This document shows, in pieces, positions 22,801-53,281 of a DNA stretch of 64,000 nt (positions are counted from its first letter, which is position 1; each line of letters opens with the position of its first letter). The stretch is from Nematostella vectensis (taxonomy: Eukaryota > Cnidaria > Anthozoa > Actiniaria > Edwardsiidae). The notes below the pieces were generated by a model that had not been told where the DNA came from, ran no database searches, and worked only from the letters and a program-made list of their open reading frames with translations. Location of the stretch: the NCBI RefSeq assembly GCF_932526225.1, contig NC_064041.1, positions 5,266,046-5,330,045 on the forward strand, given 5' to 3'. A program made the position numbers and the translations under genes.

Positions 22801-25800
22801 GGTCAGTCAATGTGGCCGTTCAGAATTAAGTGAACAAGGAATGCCTGGAACCTCTGGTAACCCGGACAAATATTACAAAGAAAAAGATGACGGCAGTCTA
22901 TGACGTTTATGCTGAGTTGTTTAAGAAGCAGGGTTCATTTCTGTTGATCTCTATATACTACACCCATCAATTTCTAAAAATTCTCAAGGTTTATAAGATT
23001 GAGCTAAGAAAGCGTCCTTGGGGTGGGGTGGGGGGACTCCGATAAAAACAGACAAGGTGATCGTCAGCAAAATCAATTTTAACACTAAGGGATAGCACTT
23101 TGGGTTTTAAAACAGCAATTCTCACTCCTAAGTGATAGCACATTGAGTGTGTCTGAAGCAATTGCTAACCCTAAGAGATAGCACTGGAAACACATTTTTT
23201 TCAGTTTTCATGCAGAGCTGGGTACGCAGCCTCAAATGAGAACTCACCGCCTTTTCTCAATCGTCATCTTGGCAGACGCAGTGGGGTTCTTGACCAGAGT
23301 CATGCTCATGATTGCCTCGGCAGCTTGGAGGGGTGCCACTCCTTGCTTGACGTGCTCCCGAATCAAAAACAAGATATCCAAGCTCACCATAACCTTGTTA
23401 GAGACATTGAAGAGTCCTACAAATGTGTGTATTCAGAAAGAGGTCACGAGGACTCTGTCATCAGCCATTTCGTTATCCCAGCAAAAATTGAGAAGAAAAT
23501 TGGAAGAAAGCATTTATTTCTACTGGCTAATTTTGGGAAGCATGTTCGTGTAATATTGTTTATTTGCTTTGATAAATTAAATAAAAAAAGTATGTTTGTT
23601 TACTTTTATAAATGAAACAAAATCCCAAACTGGAATAAAATCAATGACGTATGGCCGACCACTTTGTTTACAAGCTTCTGTGAAGTTCTATTTGACTCCA
23701 GAAGACATTGTACTGTAGTTATGTTGGTAGTCCGGCGGATATGTGTTTGAATTGCGCACTTTTTGCTAAAGCTACCAATTTTAGCATAGTGATGGTTTTT
23801 AATACCCTTTACAAGATAGGCTTTAGAGCCAACCTCAGATCGGCTTTATTTTCTGATTAAGAAGGAGTATTGATTTGGCCGCCATTTTGAACCGGAAGTA
23901 AACTACCTTTTTCAAAAAAGTAAATAAACTTGCAAAGTTTGATAATGTTTTGCCACTAGACGACTAAAATGAAAGTCACAAAATGTATTTAAACCCAAGA
24001 TTGCTTAAAATAATCGCATATTTTCATTTTTGGAACTTTCAAGGAGATAGTCACCTTTAACCGGAAGTAGTCGATAGTAAAACCTCGGACGTTTATTTCA
24101 CCCCGCGCCCTCTAGCAAAAGACACCAATTTTATTGCAGTTGTAGTTTGAAATAACCTTTATAAGATAAGCTATGGAGCCAAGATAAAATCGGCTTTTAT
24201 CACCGACTAATATGGTTGATTAAAATTGCCGCCATTTTGCACCGGAGATTAAATGTGTCATTTTTGAAAGCACAGAGATGCACATCTTGTTTAAAAGTCT
24301 ACGACTAAAATATTCATGAAATCCATTTGATAAAGTTGTGGAAAAGGCAAAACTGATTAGGTTTCTGCTATTAATTTTACCGTTTTTTAAACAGGAAGTG
24401 GTTTCCAAACCTGTTTCAGTACACTCTAATCAAACCAGCTTAATGCATATACGAATAAGCAATGAAGCATTATTTTTAATGGAATTGCATAAATGATGAC
24501 AGTTGTATTTTGCATGTGCATTAAATTGATATTTAATATTAAGAAAATATTTTCCTGCTATGTGAGCCTCGGCATGTTGATAAAAATAAGTGAAATCTCA
24601 GGCTGGGCGTTCTTAAAAAAATTGACTCTTATAAAACAAAAAGAGTGTGGTTTATATACGTCGGTCTAACGTAATTACAAGCTGCGGTGAGAACTGCTAT
24701 CTTCATTTAATGCAGTTCAGATATCTTACAGCTTTATCGTTACACGATTCAGTAGAGCTGCAAAGGGCTGAACATTTCATGCTGGCTTGGGTGTAAGTGC
24801 AGCGTGCTGGGCACCCTGTCTTTTATTAAATAGTTCTTGGTTCTTTATCTAATAGTTCTTTGGCTTCTTGGCACGCCTTGGAAAGCCTTAGTAGCGTTTG
24901 TCCAAAGCGGCTGGCATCTGTTGTCCATTCTGCTAAAAAGACGGAAGTACTGAGGCAGGGAGGAGTGCTTTGCCCCCAACATGCTCTGCTTGAATGGCAG
25001 CTTTCGTGGTGTGTTGTATGATAGCGGCCTTCGTCAGTGAATGACATCAAATGCTGTTTCTTTCTTCACGAACTGTACTTGTTCGGTCGTATAGAAGCAG
25101 CGGAGAGCGCTCAAGTGTTGTCAAACATTCTGTCTTTTATCTTAACTGACCTGAAGGCTAACTGTCGAAAAGCATCTGTGGCTTCGGGGAATACAGCAAC
25201 TACTGTCTTTTCCCCCTATCCGCACAACAAGATACAGTATCACGCCAGTAAATGCGTGAAATTCTACCAGTATTTATTTGGCGAGATACTCATTTCACTT
25301 TTCTGTAGAATAAGGAAGAAAGGCAAGGAGAGTGATAAGTGCGCACCCTAGGCCACCAGTTAAACGGTTCCTACAGTTAGAAACTGTTCATTTTGTAGCA
25401 CTTGCACATATTCACGTGTGCGGTCGTTTACAGACGTTGAAATCAATAGGTGGAGCGGGCCGCTCACCGTGGTTCTTGGTATCCCCACCAGGCTTGTCAC
25501 ATAAGCAGTTTCTTTTGTCTTTTTGCTTTTCTCTTGATCCAGCTATTGAGTGTGTATATTTGGTATACTTGTGCTGGCTACATGTGGCTTTTCTATCATT
25601 TGACGACTTTTAGTGAGTATCGACGCGTGATTTTCACTTCCAGAAAATTATCGGCCATTTTAAAAGCGCAAGATAATCCGTGATTTAATCAGATTTTTTT
25701 GGCTCCATAGCCTATCTTGTAAAGATTCCCAGAAACTACTCCTGAAATAAGTTTTCTTATTTTTGTTAAAAGGTGCAAAGTGAAACAAGCGTGCCGTTAT

Positions 25801-28174
25801 TTATTCTTGACTACTTCCGGTTCAAAATCCCTGTCACCGTAAAAGTTAGAAAAATGAAAAATTTGCGGTTACTTTCAGAATTCTTTGGTTAATATGCATT
25901 CTTTGATGTATATTTTATTCGTCTATGAGTAAACTTTCTCGAAAAGTGCAAGTTTTTTTTATTTTTTGGAAAAAAATTAGTTTACTTCCGGCTCAAAATG
26001 GCGGCCAAATCAATATTCATTATTAATAAGAAATTGAATCCGAACTGAGCTTGGCTTTATAACCTATTTTGTAAGGGGTATTAAGAACTCTCACTATGCT
26101 TAAATTGGTAACTTTAGCAAAAAGTGCGCAACTCAAGGTAAAATCTGCACATATCCGCCGATTTCCTTGGTACATTTGGCAAAGTATTGAAAATTGGTTA
26201 ACATACCTGAGCGGACATCATGGAAGCCATGGATCGCCATACACTCTGGGTTCATACACTTCTTTATCAAGCAGGTAATAGGTAGCACGTGTGCCATCGT
26301 CACAAGCCAACCCTCGCCATTGGAGCCTTGAACCTGTCTTTTCTCGGACAACTTCCCTCCACATAATTTACACAGATCCCCCTCTGGCTCGAACTGCATC
26401 TTCCAAGCAAACTCATTACAGTGCAAATCAATCCGCAGCTCGTTGTACATGCTGTTCAACAAAGTGGTGGTACCTGCGTTTTTGCACTCGATAAGTTTAA
26501 ATATCGGTGCCAGCGCACTAGCATCTTCTGGGATTCTTACCACATCTCGTAGTAGCCGTATAGTGGAGCTCCTTTGAATTGCCTTAGAAGTGGTTGCAGT
26601 GATATGTGATTCCTCTTGCGAACTGCTGCACTGTTCATTACCGTATATGGGCATTGCGTCTAGTGTACTCATCGGGGGAGGGCTATTGCTAATTGTCGCC
26701 CATTTATAAAGGCCATAATGAACGCATTTTGAACGATAGGGCTTCACACAAGACCTTGATCCATCCTCTCCGCATGTGAACTTTGTGTCATTTTTATCAA
26801 GTTTTAGATGGAGGAGACCTAAGGGATTTCTACTATTCTGAACACAAATCACCACAAAGTTAAACTGTGAGACCTGTTGGACAACAGGGATGCTCAGCTC
26901 GTCTGCTTTCTGTACCAATCTAAGGAACTCCTCCTTCATCACAGATGAAAAGGGAAGTGAATCAAGTGCAGGGGTCGCCAAAGGAATGGGCTCTGCTTCG
27001 AGTTCCGATTCTTTGGATGCCTTCACATGCTCGCAAGCAAACCCAGTGGAGTTCGATAGCATTGAGGTACTTCTCTGAATCCTACACTTTTCATAGAAAC
27101 AAATATGATTACTGTCATTTTTGCTGACTTGTACAAAGCATCGGTAATCACGCCCTCGGCGAGCAATCTTCACTGAGTAAAAATCATACTCAGAGGATAG
27201 ATTTCCTGATTTGAGTTTTTTTGCATGCGCTACCGTACTGGAATCCTTGCACGTTCCGGTTGCACTTCCTCCAAGGAAGACACCACATTGGGGACACACA
27301 TTGGGCTTTCTACGGCACGGGTAGGAGTATGTACACCCTTCTCCAGGACACATGCCTCTGCCACGCTTCGTAGCAGGAGGAAGGACCTAGGTTTCAAGTC
27401 AAAGGGACAGCATTGGTAATAATACAACGATATGAGAAAAAACATGACAACGAGACAAAAATGACTGGTTGGATTGTGACACACAGGAAGCCTGTTCGAT
27501 GTATCCCGTAAATTGATTCACATAGCATTATTTTTTTAATTCTAAAATAACAGCAATAGAATAAAAAAAAATAAACTAAGGACATTATTTCTACATTATT
27601 GACCCCATATAGCAGAGTTTATAGGGCATTTGTCTGTGTGTCCTTAATTGAAAGTTGGTCCTTTGTGTTGTAGTTTGGTGGAAAAAGTCTGAGATGTATC
27701 AAACGGAAAGCATTTTCACATGCTTCTATGAATTCTCAATCAGATTACATAGATTTCTGCCATCACCCGTGGAACAAGAAGCCCTGCTGCTAAAGCTCTC
27801 TACTGTCTGATTGACACAAACTTTACTTATAGCAAACCAGGGACGCAAATAAATGCTAGTACAAAACAGAGCACGACGAAATCCTCCTACAGTAGTTATG
27901 AAGCTTGTGTTAATTTAAATTGTGATTTTCGCAAATTAATCGGCCAACTTTCTTATAACTTCATCTTGGTGGCTCCAGTGACTGGCAATGCACTACAATG
28001 CCTAGAAAAACCTAAAACCAACAATGAATTGAATCAAAGATGGCTGATAGCTGGTCAGAGTAAATTATAATATATGTTACCATACTAGTAAGTCAACTCA
28101 CCGCAAAGTCTAGCTCTTTTGCTACAACATTCTTAGTTGTTGCAGCAGTATTGACTTGAGCTACCAGAACACCA
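16899..28174 (-). CDS. HMGXB3-like / KDZ-transposase-derived protein (5' exons not found)
   Basis: Nine - strand exons: 28174-28102, 27386-26207, 23416-23248, 22491-22335, 21934-21734, 20963-20784, 20263-20138, 18597-18382 and 17402-16899. Borders are consensus and phases join into 934 codons plus TGA. The large exon starts with a basic stretch (PPATKRGRG) and a Cys cluster (CTYSYPC...CPQCG), and has further pairs (CKLCGG, KKCMNPEC). Then come LFNVSNKVMVSLDILF, YRGYWAYECL...CGLCGVAPKV, and RDHVDLLQACRYWPPVYIAD, the layout of Kyakuja-Dileera-Zisupton transposases and of HMGXB3 with CxC4/CxC5-type clusters. The C-terminus ends in a CX2CX4HX4C zinc knuckle (CAKCFYGGHVAKDC). A nuclear DNA- or RNA-binding role is inferred. 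It is spliced and unbroken, unlike a decayed transposon. Family assignment is from memory of motif patterns; an HMG box was not seen. A transposon insertion fills the second intron seen (23417-26206). Confidence 0.65.
17515..18095. repeat. 32-bp minisatellite, about 18 copies
   Basis: The unit is CACCATCATTATCACCTA plus CATCATTGTAACAT, nearly invariant, in the intron between exons 18597-18382 and 17402-16899. No similarity to either flanking splice site was found, so this array is an exception to the pattern seen elsewhere. Confidence 0.9.
18120..18250. repeat. CAT/CAC-rich microsatellite
   Basis: Simple repeat of ATCACG and CATCAC trinucleotide pairs, directly after the 32-bp minisatellite. 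Confidence 0.8.
18640..18850. repeat. Degenerate 30-bp tandem repeat
   Basis: Six to eight diverged copies of a unit like GATGCGTGTTCGTGATACAT + GTTTCGT. They lie 40 bp upstream (- strand) of the acceptor at 18597. The 10-residue periodic frames across it are by-products. Confidence 0.7.
19126..19465. repeat. Two direct copies of an 85-bp dispersed repeat
   Basis: The stretches 19126-19212 and 19378-19463 share CACTTTGGTATTACCCGCGC, ATGTCGCG and GAATCCGGCTATTTT. They sit 252 bp apart, probably parts of a transposable element. Confidence 0.6.
19588..20137 (-). repeat. 40-bp minisatellite that starts exactly at the donor at 20138
   Basis: About 14 copies of GGTATAAATGTCACGCAATG + TGTCACGAAAGATCCCAATT (- strand). 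The authentic donor CACCAG|GTAATGTCACGCAATG runs straight into the first unit, and every unit starts with the donor-like G|GTATAA. Only the GGTA and following intron bases are shared; exon bases are not clearly copied. Confidence 0.85.
21250..21490 (-). pseudogene. Fragment of a LINE-type reverse transcriptase
   Basis: The - strand frame contains FFCATVESILLYGSEC followed by YNRMLRAVFQLSLKD, the conserved C-terminal region of non-LTR retrotransposon reverse transcriptases. Only about 80 residues remain, with no endonuclease or catalytic YADD part, so it is a dead remnant. It lies in an intron of the HMGXB3/KDZ-like gene. Confidence 0.6.
21540..21760 (-). repeat. Two decayed copies of the exon end and donor at 21734
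   Basis: The exon end (on + strand CACCTTTAAGCTCTCTGTG, GACTTTATCTGCGCGCTGAG, GGGCTCCGTCAAAAGATGTG) recurs at about 21635-21720 (ACCTTCAAGCTTTCTGCGA, GACTTTATCTGCGTGCTATG) and more weakly at 21538-21630 (GGTTCCGTCATAAGCTTTCA). These are tandem duplications of about 95 bp running from the exon into the intron. Confidence 0.65.
22480..22760 (-). repeat. Three or so decayed copies of the acceptor and exon start at 22491
   Basis: The authentic border on the + strand is TTCAATGTAC|CTTAATCGCAAGGAGG. Copies TTCAATGTACCTATACCACA, TTCAATGACCTTTATCACAA and TTCAATGTACCTATAC follow at 22556, 22627 and 22739, with CAAGGAGAAAACAA and AAGTTACTGACAAG. The piece at 22690-22750 also matches about 50 exon bases (CCCAGTAGCAACGATAC). 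Confidence 0.7.
23733..26160. mobile_element. Non-autonomous DNA transposon, about 2.4 kb with long inverted arms
   Basis: The left end CGGCGGATATGTGTTTGAAT and the right end (CACATATCCGCCG at 26148) are inverted repeats. The arms match over several hundred bases, including GCGCACTTTTTGCTAAAG, GGCCGCCATTTTGA(A/G)CCGG, AAGTAAACTA and CTATGGAGCCAA. The middle (about 24440-25640) has no recognised transposase; a 74-residue - strand frame at 24826-25050 has no family I know. It fills the intron just outside the donor at 26207. A shared segment (CTCAGGCTGGGCGTTCTTAA, 24597) recurs inverted near 57763. Confidence 0.7.
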
Positions 28175-49536
<21,362 letters not shown>

Positions 49537-49553
49537 CAAGGCATGTCTACACC

Positions 49554-49917
49554 CTGGTTGTTTACAATTTAATCGGAAGTTCCGGTACTTCTGGTTATTT
49601 TGTAAATTGTACAGATTTCTCCCACTGGAAAATTCCGGAAAAAGTAGAATTACTTGAGAGGTTGCCCACTTTCAACGGAGATACCAGAAATTCCGAAAAA
49701 TCGTGTACCATTTTTTTTTTCCATAGAATATTTGACCGAGGCCCCCAGCGTCCACTATTCCCCAGACCCCAAAAGTAGAATTTCTGGGTACAGAAGCAAA
49801 TGGCACATAAGTCACACCGGAAATTTTGATATATAAGAAACTTCTTTTTACCATTCTGGCATTACGGAAGAACTGGGATCTCCTTCCGGAATTTCCGATT
49901 AAATGGTAAACAACCAG
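49554..49917. mobile_element. MITE of about 364 bp directly after the NDOR1 stop codon
   Basis: CTGGTTGTTTACAATTTAAT at the left pairs with ATTAAATGGTAAACAACCAG at the right; the arms extend through CGGAA(G/A)TTCCGG. It starts 17 bases after TAG 49536, so it should be part of the NDOR1 3' UTR. Interior repeats of TTCCGGAA/GAATTTC suggest secondary structure. No transposase. Confidence 0.75.
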
Positions 49918-51688
49918 AGACCCTATTCACACTGCAAACATTACGAGTAGCGCTATCGGACCAACATCCATGGACAAATTACCTGTCAGCCGTCATTTTG
50001 GCATCCTAGCAAAGTGCCAAGTGCGACAAAGCTTCGGTAAATTTGGGAAATCTATTGTGATGTTTTCGATCGAAATGTGTAAGACTTTGTTTTAAGATGG
50101 TCATTTTGATTTTTTAATAATTAGTCTTCCAAATTTCGAATGAAGACAATAGCAAAGGTTTGGCTAACAGGGCTCTTTAACTACAGAAGCCAGAAGCATA
50201 GGTAAAACTGATCGGTGCAAGGGCGGCGAGGTGGCGAGAGAAAGGAGTCTGGGCCTAGCTGCAGGAGACCAACCCTGCCTTCCTGACTGAATCGCAGCGA
50301 GGCCTTTCTTTTGTCGCAAAATCTATACCCAAAGCTACTGCGATGAGAAAATGGATGCAATGTCTAATTGTGTGGGTCAGCGGTAGAATAATGGAGATAT
50401 GACGATCCCAGCCATCTAGGCACTACTTTGAAAATTACCCAGAAGGCACTGAGAACAAGATTGGCGCCAGTCTGTTAGCATCGGTAACATATAATCTGAA
50501 TGACTGAACATGGTCAGTGGTAACATGACCAAGCAAATTGCTCAACCTAGAAAAGGAAACATTGAACTCTACATGATCAAAATCAAATACGTGAATTTAT
50601 TTTTACATTTATTGGAAAAAGCCTTGATTGAGTGGTTCGATTTTTAGTGTGGTGATATTTCCAGTATTCTGTAAAATTCTATATTGAAGAAAAAATAAGC
50701 TGGTGCAAGCAATTGTTAGAGAAACGTTTACTGTTATATAAATGTACTGTACTACTTTACCACTGTAAATCACACGGAGCAGTATACAGATAAGGTTGAA
50801 GTTCTCCACCAATTAAATAAATAAGGACCTACATGGGTGACTAGTTCTTGTGATCGTTGTTAATGACCCCCCCCCCCCCCTCTCTTGATTGATACTTTTC
50901 CATTTCTTTGTTTGTTCTTGATTATAGATTTCAGGCTAGCTGATCCCAGGGACCAGTTCCTAGAAAGCAGGTTAGCGCTAACACACGGATAAAACGGATC
51001 TCCACATTTGATTGGATAAAAAGGGCATTTATCCCTGGGCTAGACCCAGAATTGCACGTTCGAAGTTGTGTTTGCAAACAGAGGGTAACGCAACAGGCGC
51101 AACAATATATATTTTTTTATTGAATGTTTAAAAATCTTGCGCATTTTGACAAATATAACATTCCTTGGATTATTTAATGCTTTATTCATAAAGTAAATAT
51201 CTGATTCACATTGGGTTTCTTAGCATACGAATGCATGCTCCAAGTCTGTACTTAAAGAGAGTACTAGAGCTGGCCCCACTCAATGTTAGAAAATCACTCT
51301 TAGCGAAATTTCCAGAACTATGTGTTACGCACTAATAAAATTAACCCAGTATGATTTAGTATAATCTAACGTTTTTTTTACCAGAATAGTTTTATGTGTT
51401 ATTCATATGCTATGTTTGTAAATTTACCTGATGTAATTTTACGTTCTAGAAGATTCCGTGACAATGACAGCATTGTTTTCGGTGATCCTTTCTTGTTTTA
51501 GACTTTTTTCAACTGTTTTTGTAAAACAAAGCACCGCTTCTTATTCAAGATTTATTTGAAGAATCAAACATCTTTTTTTATAACTCCATTAGAACTTTGT
51601 CTCCCCTCTTCGGACGTATCATACGTTAGTGTCTTGGCGCTATTCTCTTCATGAAATTTTCCGTATTTTTCCGTTTTTTAAAGAACTT
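49918..51688. other. Spacer between the convergent NDOR1 and opsin-like genes
   Basis: AT-rich, with a poly-C run at about 50868-50880 and an AATAAA at about 50816 that could end NDOR1 transcripts. No credible exon was seen on either strand. Confidence 0.4.
51551..51556 (-). terminator. Putative polyadenylation signal of the opsin-like gene
   Basis: AATAAA on the - strand about 135 bases after the stop codon. Confidence 0.35.
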
Positions 51689-52741
51689 CTAGCAATTTCT
51701 TATTGTATTACCTATCGGCGACTGTTGACAGTTGTCTGCCTGATCTTTGGGCTTAGCTAGATAAGGCGAGGCAGCCCGTGTCCTGATACCCGACAAAACG
51801 CGCGACCTTTCGGTTTCACTCGGTCTAATGATGTTCTTGATAAAGAAGCGCTTTGCTGCGTATCGAAACTTCGTATACATGAAAAAGTATATGATAGGGT
51901 TATAGCAGGATGACAGCTTGGCGAACAGAGAGGGCAGTACCCCTAGAAGCGCGGGTATCCTGTGCGTATCGCCGAACGTTGTCCACAGGGAGACCACGGC
52001 GTAGGGTGTCCAAGCGAAAAGAAAACACATGACCATGAGGAATGCCATTTTTGCAGTTTTCGCCTTGGCTCTAATGGTTTCCTGTGTCGCCCGTGCATCG
52101 CTTCCCCATCGCGCAGTGGCTTCATGGGAAAGATTCCTTATTGTGTGGTATATGGAAGCAAAGCAAAACGTCATTGTTACTATGGGAATAAGGAAGAACA
52201 AGACGCTTACGCAAATGATGTAGGAGACGTTATTGTGATCTGTGGTGTACCACGTGATTGAGCAAGACACGTAACCGGGTTCTGGGCCGTACGATGACCA
52301 GCCAATCAGAGGGAAGACAGCCCAAAGGATGGCGAAACCCCATAGGGTTGCTATGATGACGAGCATTCGTCGCCCGTTGAATGAATTCGTCATCGGGCTG
52401 ACAACAGCCATGCGTTTTTCCACCGCGAGCGCTGCCAAGTGTAGAATAGAGGCGTAGCCAATGGCAGAAGTCGCGAAGGCGTAGTAATCACACGTGACCT
52501 TGCCAACGGTGGGCCAGTAGCGAGCGTTGCCATAGATACCAACGGATTTGGCCATCGCCGCCATCAGCCAATCACAGACAGACATGCTGAAGAGGATGAG
52601 ATTGGGAGTTGTGTGGAGACGTTGGGAGGAAATGAAGATGATCACGACGATTGTGTTTGTGACGAAGCCGATGACGAAGATGGCGATGTAGTACCCAAGC
52701 ACTATGTTGGCCTCATGTCGGCCAAGCGCATTATCTATCAT
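51689..52741 (-). CDS. Intronless opsin-like class A GPCR, 350 aa
   Basis: A single uninterrupted exon with seven hydrophobic segments. Opsin signs: Lys275 in PSLFAKLSSCYNPIIY, at the retinal Schiff-base site and six residues before the NPxxY Asn; Cys84 and Cys160 for the disulfide; Glu154 six residues before Cys160, equal to bovine Glu181; GWSSYGPEPGYVSC in loop 2; and AWTPYA in helix 6. The bovine Glu113 position is Tyr87, as in most invertebrate opsins. The helix 3 motif is EKR (108-110) instead of DRY/ERY, and helix 8 starts MYTKFR. Known cnidarian opsin families contain many intronless genes, which fits. Predicted role: light-activated G-protein receptor in the plasma membrane; G-protein class cannot be read from the sequence. 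Start ATG 52741 gives a short N-terminus with no NxS/T sequon before helix 1. Confidence 0.88.
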   Translation of the reverse strand: MIDNALGRHEANIVLGYYIAIFVIGFVTNTIVVIIFISSQRLHTTPNLILFSMSVCDWLMAAMAKSVGIYGNARYWPTVGKVTCDYYAFATSAIGYASILHLAALAVEKRMAVVSPMTNSFNGRRMLVIIATLWGFAILWAVFPLIGWSSYGPEPGYVSCSITWYTTDHNNVSYIICVSVLFFLIPIVTMTFCFASIYHTIRNLSHEATARWGSDARATQETIRAKAKTAKMAFLMVMCFLFAWTPYAVVSLWTTFGDTHRIPALLGVLPSLFAKLSSCYNPIIYFFMYTKFRYAAKRFFIKNIIRPSETERSRVLSGIRTRAASPYLAKPKDQADNCQQSPIGNTIRNC

Positions 52742-52808
52742 GGTGACAGCAGGCCACGTGACTGCCGAGAGGAATAGTAAATTAATCAGGCACAGCGTGA
52801 GACCTATT

Positions 52809-53281
52809 TAGGGGCCGTCCACACTAACACGGATTCGTTAGAATCCGAATACTTTTAGGCCTTCCCTCCACACTAACACGGGATCCAGCGAATCCGGATA
52901 CTTTTTAATACGCTGTCGAAAGTGAATCTAAATGAATCCGTCTTGGTCCGTAGTGTGGACGGTCGAATCCGTATTATAAAAAAAAATGATGGTGTCATAT
53001 CGCAGACCCGTCTGCGCTTTGTGCATGCGTTTCATGAAACTGACGTCACGCCGTACCCTTTCGGCTTTTTCAAACGTTTGAATCCGTGTTAGTGTGGACG
53101 CGAATCAAGAGATGCGTTTTTGGTGAAAAGAATCCGGATATGTTTGAATCCGTGTTAGTGTGGACGGCTGGATCCAGCCGAAAATAATGAAAACGATAGT
53201 GTGGACGCGAATCAAGAGATGCGTTTTTGGTGAAACGAATCCGGATACGTTTGAATCCGTGTTAGTGTGTACTACCCCTTA
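52809..53281. mobile_element. MITE of about 470 bp upstream of the opsin-like gene
   Basis: The left end TAGGGGCCGTCCACACTAAC and the right end (GTTAGTGTGTACTACCCCTTA) are inverted repeats that continue through ACACGGATTC. TTA lies at both borders, a likely TA/TTA target duplication. Internal sub-repeats GAATCCG(T/G)GTTAGTGTGG and CGCGAATCAAGAGATGCG occur two or three times. It begins about 70 bp upstream of the opsin ATG, so it may sit in the promoter or 5' UTR. Confidence 0.8.

Noticed and set aside
51962-52261. + strand frames inside the opsin-like gene
   Set aside because: Shadows of a clear GPCR frame on the other strand.
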